64,000 nt of DNA from Rhizodiscina lignyota (GCA_010015805.1 ML978141.1:211078-275077), one strand, 5' to 3'. Counted from the first letter of the stretch, positions 10,048 through 24,752 are shown. Translations and numbers: made by a program. Notes: generated by a model not told the origin, from the sequence alone.

Positions 10048-13000
10048 TCAGTAAGGACGCTTGGCAGGGCTTCTCAACGGGCTCGTAATCTCGAAAGTAC
10101 CCTTCGGCGGCAGCTTCGGCAACGCGGGCACCAGACCAGTTCCAGCTCGCACACCAGTTTGATACTCCACTCCCTCCAATGCGTCGAGTCCAGGAGGCAC
10201 CTTCTTCGTCGGAGAAATCCTATCGCCACCATTCGCAGCCACCGAGCTCGCGGCAAGCTGTGCACGCTTTTTGGCCTCTCGTGCCTCACGCTCCTCTCGT
10301 GCCTTCTCCTCTCGGGCCTTCTTCTCCTGGGCCTTCTTCTCCTCACGCCACTTCGCCGTATGCTCGAACATGTTGGAAAACACCTGTATTTTGTGCTCTG
10401 CGAGCATAGCATTGAGGTTTACTTGTGGTGACTGCACCAACGAGCCGTACTTCTTTCGCTTCTTGACGGCGCGCGCCGGATCCCATGCTGCGTGGTTGTT
10501 CGCCACGAAGATGAGGGAGTGCTTTGTTTCCTGTGAGAACCATAGGATCCATCCACACAGAGGTGGATTGTAAAGGGGGGGGATAGAGAGACTTACTCTA
10601 AAATACCATTCAGGGAGGAGGTCGTCCGGATCGGGGCGCTTGACGGATTGGATGACGTTGCCCGCGACGAAGCCGAAGATGAAGTCGATGAAGTCTTCAA
10701 CGCGTCCTTTCTCTATGTGAGTAACACTATGCTGCTGCATCTGGGACCAGGGGGAGACTCACGGTTGTTGTCATTGAGAAGATGGACCAGACCCGAATAG
10801 GCATCGCCAATGCCAACGACGAAGAGATGAGTAGCTAAGCTTGTGCTGTACGGGACGAATTAGCACAGATAAAGGCAATGCCGGCTATATACATACTAGA
10901 TGTAGTTGTCCCACAGGTAAGTCGCGATCTCTCGCGTGTTCGCTACACGAGTGTTGTGATCTGCAGTGGCTCGATCTTCCCATTGGTCCTGCAGCCGGTA
11001 AGCACTTTCTTCGCCACGAAGCAGGAGGAGACGCATACCTCATATACTCCAGAAACTGTGGGGATGTTGACATCAATGACGCCAAAGCCCTGTTTCACGG
11101 CCCACTCGACGTATGTCTTCGAATCATCAGCCTTCGATACTAGTCAGCCCAAAGTGGTGTTAGTGGATCTCATATCATACCAGCCATGCATTATCTAGTT
11201 CGACTTTACCCGTTCGCATGTTTGGACCAGCACTGATCATCTCCGGGGGGTCGTGGAATATGAGAAGAACAGGGACTTTCTCATCGTAGTTCGGACTATT
11301 TCTGGGTGAGCTTCTGTAAATAAGGCAGGGGCGGACTACTCACGTTACTAGGACTTGGCCTTCATAAGATCTTGACAATCCATCTCGAATGATGGGCAAG
11401 GGTCGCATCTTGAACTCATCCCACATCTTATCTTTCTTCCAGCCACTGACAATCTCACTGACCTTGGTAGGAGTGGCAGGCAACGCCTTAAGGCTAGCAA
11501 GTTGGCCAGCCAGGTCGCCGTCAGACAAGTGTGCCAATGAGTCGAAGCGCTCTTTCAAGATCGCGCCAGCGCCTGGTTGGTAGAGTCGTTTCCAGAACCG
11601 TGATTGCTGCACAATAACCGACTGGATGTCATCGATAGCGGCGTCGGTGGGGTCGATGTCGAGAATACGGTCCGGAGGCTCGCCCATCAGTGTTCGTGTC
11701 ACAGCAAGAGCTGACTTGGAGATTGAACGCAGATTATAGCCTCCTTCAAGAACGACAGCCACCTTGCCTTTTGCGAGGGACATGAGCATGTGTGTCATAT
11801 GCGCGTATCCTGCGGGAGATATGTGGCATTGTCCAAGAGTGTCACCCTCGGCCGCGTCGAATCCAGCCGCAATGATGACCAGATCGGGGTCGAATTCCCT
11901 GGCAATCGGCATGACGACTTTCTGAAACGCCAAAAGATAGTCTGCATCCGTCTTGCCATGTGATGACCAAGGAATGTTGACGTTGTAACCAAGACCTTCG
12001 CCCTCGCCGCAGTGCTTGTGGTCTCCAAACGGACCTGGTGGGTAGAAATTGCCGTCGCAGTGGACATGAAGCGAGATGTACAGGACGTTCGGGTCCTTGT
12101 AGAAGGCTTCCTGGACCCCATTGCCGTGATGGACATCCCAATCTAGAACGAAAACCTTTCGACACTTGTCGGGAAAGTCGCGCTGGCAGACCCTGGCAGC
12201 GACGCCTACATTATCGAAGAAGCAGAAACCGCTAGCCTCATCTGACTCGGCGTGATGTCCAGGTGGCCGAATAACAGCTATGGAATTCTTGACATGGCCA
12301 GCTACAACGGCACGGCAGGCTTCAATGGCTCCACCGCAAGAGAGCTTTGCGCAGAAAAAGGTCATTTTATGCAGGTAGATGGACTCGTGCCTCCTTTCCT
12401 CTTCAATGAGTTCATTGTTGCTCATGTTTGGGAGACCTTCAGCCCATCCGTAGTGCTCGGAGGTGTGTACCAGACATATTTCCGCTGGTGTGGCCTCGCG
12501 CGCTCTAATCCGCCAAAGCTTATAGTGGTCCTCGGGGCTTGGGTCGGCAAGCTCATCGACAACTAAGCCAGCTTTGCTGAGCTCCGTGAAGATCTCATGG
12601 GTTCGCCTTGGATCCTCAGGGTGGTAATCGTTACCGATCTTGTCGTAGTGGATGAGTTCAGTGTGAAACCGCATCCGCACGTCGTACACGAGTCCTGACT
12701 GGTTCGAAGAGTAAGGGAGAGCGAGAGTCTTTGGCTGCGGGATCACCACCTGCACAGAGGTGTTGCCATCAGGAGCGGTCGTGTCGAACTTGTCGTACGG
12801 TACTGGGCTGTCGTCGCCAATCGAGCTGAGTTCTGATGAGGCGTCGCTATTCGAAGAAACGTCCCGGATCGGTGCGATCTCGGGGCGCATTTGGGGTTGT
12901 GGCAGGGTTGACTCATCGACATTATCGAAGAGAGTGGAGGATGGCGCAGCTAGAGTCTCAGTTTCGAGGACGAAGACTGCCGGATTGACAGTTCCAGTTG

Positions 13001-13067
13001 CGTTATCCACGTCCAAATCTTTCATCATCACGTCATCACCTCCAACGGCATCCATGATGCCCTCCAT
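10048..13067 (-). CDS. hda1: Class II histone deacetylase Hda1 with C-terminal Arb2-like domain, 899 aa
   Basis: There are seven exons: 13067-11344, 11295-11181, 11131-11039, 10988-10897, 10845-10763, 10706-10597 and 10530-10048. The introns are 48-66 bp, all GT-AG, and every phase closes. An acidic, Ser/Thr-rich N-terminus (about 1-125) precedes the deacetylase domain (about 130-460). It carries RPPGHHAE (HH at about 271-272), DWDVHHGNG (zinc ligands D311 and H313) and GFDAAEGD (D404), so the active site looks intact. The small exons encode an Arb2-like region (VLLIFHDPPEM, GFGVIDVNIP, LFVVGIGDAYSG), the accessory domain known from Hda1/Clr3. The last about 110 residues are charged, with a Lys/Glu/Arg/Ala helix. 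It removes acetyl groups from histone H3/H2B in repressive nuclear complexes, which matters for silencing of subtelomeric and secondary-metabolite genes. Confidence 0.93.
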
Positions 13068-15294
<2,227 letters not shown>

Positions 15295-16771
15295 TTTGCT
15301 ATGTGCGAGAGGGTGATTTCTGCGGCAATCGAGTGTTGGCGAAGAGGATGAAGAGAGGAAGAAGCGTTGCGGTGTGACAGAAGTGCTGTTGGGCAAAAAA
15401 TTCGGCACGGATGGTGGGGTGATGGCGCAGGCGGGCAGCAGCTCAGCTTAGCTCCCTCTTCTTATACGCAATGGCGTCACTAGCCGTGCTTTGTTTTCAG
15501 TTGCTCGACTGAATTTCGATCCCGCGAGGCGTGAGCTTGTTATACGTCTGCTCCCGTACTTCATTATCCGGCACTTCTCGTCGCCTTTTCGCGCCGTCTC
15601 CCTCATTCCCTCCGGCCGCGGAAGAGAAGGCTGCGATCCCGCAAGTCCCCGATACATCGTGGACAGCGAGGTATAACATGACATTCGGCCTTGAAGTCGA
15701 TGAATTCAGACCATACTCACCTCAAGACGCCCTCGCTCATACCATCGCCGCCAGCGCGGGACAGAATACGCTCTCCTCTGTAGTGGCGGCGGCTGCCGGT
15801 GCTTAGCAATGGTTTGACTCAACGCTGCCTCTCCTCCAAACTCTTCAGTCCACACGACCGCGTTTACGAGCACTCCCAGACGAGCGTAACATAACCGATT
15901 AGCCAGCTATCTTTACCTTACGAAGGACCTGGAGCTGTTTCGGGCCCGGCTTGGTGGTAGAGTGGCTCGACTCCTTGGAAATGGACATTTCGGTCGTCTC
16001 AGGGTGAAGTCGATTGGATGCGGATGCGAAAAGCAGCGGTATACTCACGGGTTCGCGGATGCTGACTCGCCGCCGATCACTTTGCTGTTCTTATTAATAC
16101 CTTCTTACGCCTCTACAGTTCTCGATGGCTGAGTTGACTCTCCTGGGCGGCTCTCGGTCTGCTCGGCGACATTCCCCCATATATCGATGCCGCTGATGCC
16201 GCACAGGAGCTGCTTGAGTATATGGAAGCTCCTGGCCACCTCAATGTTGCCCATAAGAAGGATGTTCCTGCCGACATACCCAGTAAGTATAAGATGACGT
16301 GTCAAATAGCCCTCCTGAACCATTCAGGAGATATTCTGCTTTAAAGATGGAGAATTTCCGCTGTGGGTACTACGGATATCCACGCACGTGCGATGGAGTT
16401 GAAAGGCTATCTGTCCAAGTAGGTCCGTCGAGAGCGTACAGTGCCGTATGGTCAGTGATAGGAGCTACTTAAGCATACAAATGAACATATTTCCCTGCAT
16501 GGAGATATTCTCCCAGGCGATCATCTTCTCTCCCTGAACCTGAATTCTGCAAAATCGTTGCGCTGTGATTGGACGTCGCGGGCAGCGGCTAGTTCCGGGC
16601 AGCGAAGCTCTTCGCTCGTTCCTCGAAACTTCAGCAACATCCGTCACACCACCAACATCCAGCACTACCACGACTCAATTGGCGCTCCGCAGGCCGCTCC
16701 CGGAGTCCCTCACGTCCTCCTTGAGCTGCCCGCACAAACAACTCTCCACTCCAACCGCACAACAACTCGCC
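15295..16771. other. Intergenic, divergent promoters of gpd and cox5
   Basis: About 1.48 kb between two highly expressed divergent genes. On the minus strand a TATAAG element lies at 15461-15466, about 170 bp upstream of the gpd ATG. A 91-codon frame at 15531-15806 (+) has no family match I recognise and is left out. No RNA gene is seen. Confidence 0.5.
15461..15466 (-). promoter_or_regulatory. gpd: TATA-like element upstream of gpd
   Basis: This reads TATAAG on the minus strand, about 170 bp before the gpd start codon, at a plausible distance if the 5' leader is about 130 bp. Supported only by sequence and position. Confidence 0.3.
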
Positions 16772-17526
16772 ATGCTCTTCCGTACCTCTATCGCGCGAGC
16801 TTCGCAGCTCTCCGCGTCCGCCAGCCGGCACGCTCACACCAGCCTCCTGCGCTCGCCGGCACCTCTGGCTGCATGCAAATTTCAGCAGAAGAGGTTCAAT
16901 GCAGGCCATGCCATCTCCAACCCGACCCTGGCGGACATTGAGAGACGGTGGGAGTCGATGCCGCCTCAGGAGCAAGCCGATCTGTGGATGGCGCTGAGGG
17001 ACAGGATGAAGAAGGATTGGAATGAGATGACGACGCAGGAGAAGAAGGCTGGTATGTGCTATACACCTACCCTCTTTTGAATCCTGGAATATGCACTCTT
17101 AAGGTGATATCCCTTGGTGCGAATACTTCGGCTAACGTTGTCAAAAAGCATACTGGATCGCGTTTGGCCCCCATGGCCCTCGTGCTGAGCCTCCTCCAGG
17201 TGAAGGCTGGAAGGTCTTCCGCTACACCATGTACGGTCTGGTTGTTTCGAGCATCGTGTTCGCCATCACACGTTACTTTGCTCGTCCGCCGCCAAGGACA
17301 ATGACCAAGGAGTGGCAGGAGGCGTCGAACGAGTACATGAAGGTATGTCCTCCAACCAAAAATCTATTAATCAATGAAGTATGTGCTTGAGAGCAGTGCT
17401 AATATATTACAGTCACAAAACATCAACCCCATCACCGGTATTTCCTCCGAAGGCTACAAGGGCAGGGGCATGGTACAGAGCCGGACAGCGAAAGAGCAGG
17501 GCATCAGTCTGGAGCCAGAAGAGTAA
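16772..17526 (+). CDS. cox5: Cytochrome c oxidase subunit 5 (COX IV family), 195 aa, three exons
   Basis: Exons are 16772-17051, 17149-17342 and 17413-17526; introns are 97 and 70 bp. The ATG at 16772 starts a typical mitochondrial presequence (MLFRTSIARASQLSASASRH), rich in Arg and Ser and free of acid residues. The mature part begins near AISNPTLADIERRWESM and contains the conserved YWIAFGPHGPR segment and one membrane helix (about YGLVVSSIVFAITRYF), followed by the matrix or intermembrane tail. It is a nuclear-encoded subunit of respiratory complex IV in the inner mitochondrial membrane. Length and exon layout fit fungal orthologues. Longer in-frame starts upstream would hide the presequence and were not used. 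Confidence 0.95.
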
Positions 17527-18174
17527 AAGTCTCTCCTCTTTTTCTCTTAAATCTTGCGTGTCGTCATTCGAGCATCGCTGGATTGCTTCGCTGTTTCCCG
17601 CCTCGTAAATCGCAATTGTATCTGTTTAATCGCGTCAAGGTGGGCAACGTCGCAGTCCACGTGAGCTTTGAAGTGGGCAGAAGATGATATCGTCCGTCCT
17701 TGTTGTAGCAGTATTTCCTTGTGCCATTGTACAGAAAATTAGAGGCATATCTCCCGACAACCATTGATTTTCTTGTGTCATATCTGGTACTCCATTTGGC
17801 CGAGGTGCCATTCAACCTTTATGCATCGTGAACGTCATGCACTAATGACATTAACCAACCCGTTTGCAAGTATGGAATTAAGGGTTTTGAGACTGAACTA
17901 TGAAGCCGTGAATCTTGATTTCGTTAAAGCATAAGTCTTTTGGTATATACCGTTGATTATCTGCCAGCCAGTGCAACATTAAGCATGAATCTTCCGGGTA
18001 CGACCCGGTTTTCTTTACCATTTATTAGCAAGCTATCAGTCCTAGTCGTAACCATCTTTCGTAATCGTGAAAATAAAATATCCGAACTTTTAGCCAGACA
18101 GCCATGACTCTCACCACAGCGCAGTCAACATCGAGTGTCTCTCGCTCATTCCCAACATTGGGCCTCTCACTCAT
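17527..18174. other. Intergenic, convergent
   Basis: About 650 bp between the 3' ends of cox5 (+) and rnh1 (-), AT-richer than the neighbouring genes. No gene, RNA or repeat is supported. Confidence 0.5.
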
Positions 18175-19860
18175 TCAATCATCACCCGCCGCCGCCTCAG
18201 CAGCCTCAGCAGCAGCCTCCGCCCTCCGCTGATCCCTCCCCTGCTTCGCCCCGTTTACAGCCAACGCATCAGCAGCAACATTTCCCGGATCGTTCGCATG
18301 TCCCTTCAGCCACTTGAAATCCGTGGTCACTCCACTCTCCGTTCTTACATCGATTCTCTCAACAATCGCTTCCACGATGTCTTTGTTTTCGACGGGCTTC
18401 TTGGCAGATGTCACCCATCCGTTGTTGCGCCACGTCTTGTGCCAGATTGTCGCGCAGTTGATTGCGTAGTTTGAGTCGCTGTAGATGGTGCACGGGCGGT
18501 CGAGAGGGGTGAGGTCGAGTGCGCGTTGGATGGCGGTGAGTTCGGCGCGTTGGTTGGTTTGGCGCGGGCCGGAGAGGGGGGCGGATATGTTTCTGTCATT
18601 TACCTTTAGACTTGGGTTGTCGTATAGGACGAAATAGGTTACGAGAATGCATATACGTACCGTGAGTCACCAGGACCGAAGAACACGCCAATTCCAGCGA
18701 CTGAGCCCAGCTGGCCATTGCCAAGAGAGCTGCCGTCGGTGTAGATGTTCAACATGCCGGTAGCTGGTGGTGCTTTCGGCATGAGCTTTGTTGCGTTCAT
18801 AATCTTCTCGCTCTTGTACTCAATCTTACCAGTCTCAGGGTTCATGATGACGCGTGGATCGAAACCATCTTCTGCATCTGCAGGCAGTGGACCTTCGCCA
18901 GGGTCGTACGCGACGTCCTCATCGTCTGGAGCTTGGGCAGTAGCAACGCTTGCGTCGTCGTTCTTCCTCAGTTTCTTTGTGGCTGGAGTTTCGCTCTTGA
19001 CTTTCTGGCCAGAACCTTTCTTCGACATGTCCACGCTGTCTGCTTGACCGAATGTGACCGTGACGTTGGACAATCCTTGACCGTCGGACTTGCCTGCCTT
19101 CACGAACGCATCTGCTTCCGACCTTGTAGCAAAGCTCTTGTGCTTTGGTTTGGTCCAGCCTGTTATTTGTGCTTGCGCCGTTGGCCAATCGGTGTACACG
19201 CCTGGGGTTCTGCCATTCTGTACTGCGTAGTACTTCGTAGGCATGGAAGAGGATGTGGGAGACTTTGAGGGGGTATTGTTCATGTAGGCTTCTGCGTCGG
19301 TGAGGGAGGTGAATGACTTGACTGTGTAGACTAGCAGTTGGTCGATTGTTCACTGACGTGACTCAGGACGCTGTGTCCATATTGAAAACTCACATTCTGC
19401 CTTTTTGAAGCCCTTTATTTGCGACAGACAATCGTTCCAACTGTGATAAATGCCAGGTTCCTTGCCTATCCTGACAGCGTAGAACTTTGGACCAGCTTCT
19501 CTCTTGCGTTTCGTGCCCGAAGACGTGCTCGTTCTTTCCGATTTAGCTGATTTGGTGTCGTCCGCGTCTGGGAGAGATACATTTGGGGAAGCCATGACTG
19601 GTTGATAGGGGTTGGCGACGGCGTCCTTGAGGATGGATTTGTCGAACGTAGTTCGTCGAAATGAGATGGACTGGAGTAATCGAGATGTGAAAGTCGCACC
19701 TGCCACGGTTTTGATGGCCCTGGGGTTCGGAAATGACGCTACACAATTTAACGGTGGGGCTCTTGACGCTGTACGCAGAATTGTCTAGACAGAGTTCAGG
19801 AATTAGCAAAACGCGTCCAATGGTATCTCGTACAGGGCGAATGAGAAGTCTCCGATGCAT
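18175..19860 (-). CDS. rnh1: Ribonuclease H1 with two N-terminal hybrid-binding domains; predicted mitochondrial long form and nuclear short form
   Basis: Exons are 19860-19834, 19784-19394, 19330-18661 and 18592-18175, with introns of 49 (GTACGA...TCTAG), 63 and 68 bp. The product is 501 aa. An internal ATG at 19595 (residue 73) would give a 429-aa form. Residues 1-72 are Arg/Ser-rich with few acids (MHRRLLIRP, then TFTSRLLQSISFRRTTF), like a mitochondrial targeting sequence. Then come two RNase H1 N-terminal (viroplasmin-like) domains (KFYAVRIGKEPGIYHSW and KYYAVQNGRTPGVYTDW). A charged linker leads to the catalytic domain with YTDGSS, QRAEL, YSDSNY and the final GNVAADALA, so all catalytic acids are present. 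It cleaves RNA in RNA:DNA hybrids. The last 20 residues are an Ala/Glu-rich tail. Confidence 0.88.
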
Positions 19861-20861
19861 CTGGAGTCAGCGAGTGCTAGTATGGCACTCTACCAACCCA
19901 TTGCGAGGATATATCCAAGCTCAAGATGATCGGACTGTTTTCAGTTGATGTCATTTAACTTTTTTTATACTCACTGAGAAACGGACCTGATAAAGTCAAT
20001 TGGATTTTGATGCTGCCATCCGGACAGTGTGAGAAGAGAGGAGCAGAGATGAGGGCTGGACTGCAAGGAAACAGGAGAGTGGGTGGGTGGTCGGCCGAAC
20101 CTTGGAAGAGGAGAGAGGGGGTGCCATCACACAGGACATGGAGGTACCAAGTTACATTGTCGAGCAGCCATGCCTCTTTCGTCATAGCCGGATTTAGGAT
20201 ATTCTGCCCGCAGCGCACGACAAAGAAATCCATCACTTCATTCACCAAGTTGAAGGCATCTTTCCCCTTATTTAATTTCCACTGTATTTGCTTGCACAAG
20301 ATGGTGACGCTTTTTCTTCGCAAAACCCATTAAAATGTCTTGCTGGCGTTGATTGCTGGATTGCTTTGCTTGAGGTTCACTATGCGCTGTCTCGACACTT
20401 TAGACACTGCCGGGTATGAGCAGAGTGGGGAGGAGGTTGAGTCCAGGGCTTTGGGCCGCCAGGTACCTTTTTCTTTACTCCGTAATTTCTTTTTAAACTA
20501 TTGTTCCGTCGAACGCAGCTTCCACTGCTCCAGGAAGGCTCGAACACCTCTGCACTATCCTAGATACTGCCTCTATCTAACCGCATGTTGCGCGTCTAGC
20601 CTTCCTTCGAACCTCATAGCGTTGGTGGGCACGTGGGGTGGGAGGCTTCCAGTGCAAAAGAGAACATGTTCGAGGTATGAAATCACAGCTAAATCGAATA
20701 TTGAACTGGGAGTCTTCTCATTCAGATATCTCAATTCTCTCGTGTTCTGTTTGCCAAAATTCGAGCATATGGGTTTTCGTTTTTGACACTATTCCGTTAT
20801 CACCGCCATCCGACCTTCATTTCGTCCTCAAAGCTCGTGATTCTCTCCTCGATTATTTACC
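19861..20861. other. Intergenic
   Basis: About 1 kb holding the promoter of rnh1 (-) and the 5' region of the DUF202-like gene (+), including whatever upstream exon supplies its start codon. Frames at 19955-20323 (-) and 20340-20786 (+) show no recognisable domain. Confidence 0.4.
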
Positions 20862-21311
20862 TTGAAACTCGTGATCATCTCCTCACAACATCCACAGGGC
20901 CGACATGCAGCAGATCGCTATCGTCTTCGCCTCCACAGGGCACGCTCTGTGATTCTCACACCAGCAGAGCTCGTTGAAATACGCGCGGCTCAACGAACTT
21001 TCGAAGGAGCATACATTCGTACAGCACTGGGCCAATTCTCCTTTGCGCTCGTTGTGCTCAAGATTTTTACGTCCGAATTCTACAGTATTGGGGCACTCTT
21101 TGCGGTGTATGGCGCCGGTGTACTGTTCACGAGCTTGTTCAGACGATGGCAAGGCAACAAGCAGTTTTTTACTGAAGTGGGAGAGGATGGACTTCACCGC
21201 CAGAGATTCAGGACGAGTGGGAATGTGGTCACGGTCTTGACGGCGTTGAGCGTGGCAGCGTACATTTCTCTGCTTGTTCTGACATTGAGACTCGGTACTT
21301 CAGTCCAATAG
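20862..21311 (+). CDS. DUF202-like small membrane protein (start codon unresolved)
   Basis: The frame contains the family's core: LTPAELVEIRAAQRTFEGAY, then RTALGQFSFALVVLKIF. There are three hydrophobic helices (about residues 57-72, 75-93 and 122-142). This matches the DUF202/YidH-like group of small three-helix membrane proteins; in fungi these are integral membrane proteins of unknown function. There is no ATG in this frame upstream of the domain: the frame starts after a stop near 20,838 and reads TTG at 20,862. A 5' exon spliced to an acceptor such as the CACAG just before 20,897 is likely. The 3' end (stop at 21,309-21,311) is firm; the 5' end is not. Confidence 0.6.
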   Translation: MKLVIISSQHPQGRHAADRYRLRLHRARSVILTPAELVEIRAAQRTFEGAYIRTALGQFSFALVVLKIFTSEFYSIGALFAVYGAGVLFTSLFRRWQGNKQFFTEVGEDGLHRQRFRTSGNVVTVLTALSVAAYISLLVLTLRLGTSVQ

Positions 21312-22444
21312 CATCTTGCTCAATCAATCATTAGGCACCTCATCATGTCTAAGCGCCATTGTTGTTGCATGCTGGTGATAGCTTCCTTTAAGAAGGTATC
21401 ACTATTCATCATCTTGCCACAGAAATTCCATCATTTTCAACATGCAAAAGCACATTCAAACACTTTCTCATCAGGATCAAGACGACCGACGTCTCCCGGG
21501 GAGGCGGAATTACACGCATTCGTAATACCAAGGCGGCTCTCGTGATGCGGCTCCTTCGGATGTCGCAGTCATCGGACTTTTATATCAAATGATCTTCGAG
21601 CCCTGCATTCTCGCACGATAGACCCTTTCACGGCGATCCATGGGCCAGTACCGAAACAGTGCTGGAGAAGTGAGAAGCTGCTTATTCTGGCAGGACTCGT
21701 GTCCCCTGATGCGTATTTTCGCCGCATCGCAGACCAGTTGCGGCTCTCCAGGTCGTGATCGGCACCGAAAGCCATCTCCGAGACATGGAGTGAGGCACCA
21801 CGACGGCCTGAGCATGTGCCTACCTGGCGTTCAGCATCACGGCGCAGATAAGCGTACAGAGTCCCTGCAGGGACTGTGGATTCTTAAGCATGCAGAGCAC
21901 AGCTCACCCCAGCGTCGCTCGACTCCGCAGGCGGCATGCTCGAACCATTGGCGAGAATGCATGCGATCGAGAGTGAGAGGCGACCTCTAGACCTTCTGTG
22001 CCCTGTGTACACTGCAACTGTGCTCCGTAACGCGCGTGGGGCGTGCAGGAAGCGCGCGTCGCCCAAGTGCGAGGGCCAGGAGCGATGAGCTAGGCGCCGG
22101 TGAAGCCTCAGTGATCGATAAGTTGGTTTATAGCATCTCGTACACTCGTGGCGGAGGAGCCGTTTGTAGTGTCGGCGCACCCACTTTATCCTGACACGAT
22201 GGCGGACGGCTCCATCAACAATTTTTCCAACGGCGCTGCTGATTTCACCCGCCGCGACTGACTCACTGAGAACTCCTCTCACCTCATCTCCTCCACGTCT
22301 GCCCTCCTCTCCATCCACCGAACCCATCTGCAATCAACAGACAATCGCATCTGGAGCGGTGTGCAGGCCCAAGACCACCAGGCTATTTACCCGCTCGGCG
22401 TGGCAGGTCAGCCCTACGGAGTTAGCCACGCCAGCAAGCACATA
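21312..22444. other. Intergenic / 5' leader of the PFK-2 gene
   Basis: About 1.13 kb between two + strand genes. An ATG at 22199 opens a 20-codon frame with no usable splice donor, so it is at most a short upstream ORF of the kinase gene. No other feature is supported. Confidence 0.4.
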
Positions 22445-24752
22445 ATGCCGATGATTCAAGCTCCAATACCGCCCTCGCCTGCGCCCTCACCAGCACATCA
22501 AGCCTCTACTCCGACTTCTCCTCAGAAGCAGCCGGCGCGCAGACAGAGCCAGCATTCCGATATCGCGCGATCCGCATTGATGAACAGGCGCGCCTCGCTC
22601 GAGCTCTGCAAACCGCCTCCAACTTCTGCGCCTCGAGAACATGCGCTCAAGTTTGCGACTCCACAGCAGCCTATGACGAACATTACAGCAGAAATAAACA
22701 GAGAATTGCGGCCTGCCTCTATAGTGAATGGCAGGCGATTGTCTAAAGATGGTGTGGGAGCTGCGCTGACCGATACTCCCCTTCCCACAGCTCCCAACAG
22801 TCCTAGAATGTGAGTTGCGCATTGGGTATCACGTTCATTTCAATGGCTGATTGCTCAATAGTCCTCCAAATCGACAGAATTCAGCCTCCTCTACTCCTCG
22901 AATACGTCCTACCACCCTCGACATCCCTGGCCTTACCAAGTCCAAGGTCTCCCCAGATGGCAAAATTGCGCAGCGAGATGTGGGATCGAAGCTCATCATC
23001 GTCATGGTCGGTTTGCCAGCGCGTGGCAAGAGCTACATCACCAAGAAGATGACGCGCTACCTGAATTGGTTGCAGCATGACACAAAGATATTTAATGTGG
23101 GTGAACGGCGAAGGGTTGCAGCCGGCGCGCTGGAGACACCAGCATCCGCAGAGCCAATCCAGCCTGAGCGCATTGCTGCGGAGATTCTGATGAATGGACC
23201 TCCGACGCCGGACTCTCATTCGCAGCATCAAATACCGACGCTCAATCTACCAGACTCTGCTACAGCAGCTGCAAACGGATCTATTGGAGTCATTGGAGTT
23301 CCACCTTCGCCACGACCCAGTCCCGCCGCAAGTGAAGATGAGAGCCATTTAGATGTGCAAATACCGGCGCTTGATCCTCCCAAAGCAGCTCAAGATCAGA
23401 CCCAGTCTCCACCGTCTCACAGCATGGACCAGTCGGCGAACTTTTTCGATCCAGCAAACAGGCGTGCAGCCCTCATCCGCGAAAAGGCCGCAATGGATAC
23501 TCTCGATGATCTTTTGGACTATATCTTGAACAAAGGAGGATCTGTTGGCATCTTCGATGCTACCAACAGCACGATGGAGCGTCGCAAGTGGGTTATGGAC
23601 ATGATTCGCCAAAAGGCTGGCCCAGATATCAATGTCCTCTTCATCGAGAGCGTGTGCAAGAATGAGAATATTCTCGAAAGCAACATGCGATTAAAGTTGT
23701 CAGGACCGGATTACAAGGGCATGGATCCGGTCAAGGCGCTTGAGGACTTTAAGAAGCGCGTCGCCATCTACGAGAAGAACTACGTCCCTCTTGGCGACTA
23801 TGAGGAAGAGCACAACATGCCATATGTCAAGATTATCGATGTCGGTCGCAAGATTATCACACACCAGCTCAACGGTTTCCTCTCTGGGCAGGCCGTTTAC
23901 TATCTGCTCAACTTTAACCTCGCCCCTCGTCAAATCTGGATCACCAGGCACGGCGAGTCGGAAGACAATGTCGCAGGCAAAATCGGTGGCGATTCGGACC
24001 TCACTGCGAATGGTCGCAAGTATGGTGAAGCTCTTGCCAAGTTTCTGGATTACCAGAAGAAAGAATGGGAGATTAAACAACGCGACAAGGCAGCAAACAC
24101 CCACTGGCCTCCACATCCTGGCGATCACACACCACCGAATCCATACTACTCTGCGGAGCTTGGCGATCCACCACCAAAGAACTTTTGCGTCTGGACTTCC
24201 ATGCTCAAGCGGAGTGTCCAAAGTGCGGAGCCTTTTGAGCAGTACGAGGACGACTTTGAAGTCAAGCAGATGCGCATGCTGGATGAGTTGTATGCCGGAG
24301 AAATGGAAGGCATGACGTACGAAGAGATCCGGACCAAGCACGCGGATGAATTCGAGCGCCGCAAGCACGACAAGATGCAGTATCGATATCCTGGTCCTGG
24401 CGGCGAAGGCTACTTGGATGTCATCCATCGCCTGAGGCCTGTCATTGTTGAGCTCGAGCGAATGACGGACCACTGCTTGCTCATTACGCATCGCTCTGTT
24501 GCCAGAGTGCTGTTGGCGTACTTTAAAGGCCTTAAGAGGGACGATGTGGCGGATTTGGATTGTCCGCTTGGTATGCTCTACATGCTTGAGCCGGTAATTT
24601 CCATTCACCATATAGTATTGTTCCTCGGATAAGCTAACATGAAACAGAAACCATACGGTGTCGAGTTTAAGGCCTACAAGTACAACGCCGACAAGGACTG
24701 GTTCGATGAACAGCCTAACTTTGAGCTCCGTCGCTCGTCGAATTATCACTAA
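22445..24752 (+). CDS. 6-phosphofructo-2-kinase / fructose-2,6-bisphosphatase, 733 aa, three exons
   Basis: Exons are 22445-22809, 22862-24593 and 24648-24752; introns are 52 and 54 bp. A Pro/Ser/Thr-rich N-terminus (about 1-135) likely carries phosphorylation sites. The kinase domain starts with the P-loop GLPARGKSY and KIFNVGERRR. A low-complexity insert of about 110 residues separates this from SANFFDPANRRAALIREKAA and the rest of the kinase. The phosphatase domain has the phosphohistidine motif ITRHGESEDN and a second LLITHRSVARVL, so both activities look possible. The enzyme makes and removes fructose-2,6-bisphosphate, the signal that switches between glycolysis and gluconeogenesis. The frame stays open upstream of the chosen ATG, so a longer N-terminus through an unseen 5' exon cannot be excluded. 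Confidence 0.92.

Noticed and set aside
15531-15806. 91-codon frame in the gpd-cox5 promoter
   Set aside because: No family resemblance strong enough to support it.
22199-22261. Upstream ATG (about 20 codons) as first exon of the PFK-2 gene
   Set aside because: No GT donor before its stop that joins to the main frame; at most an upstream ORF.
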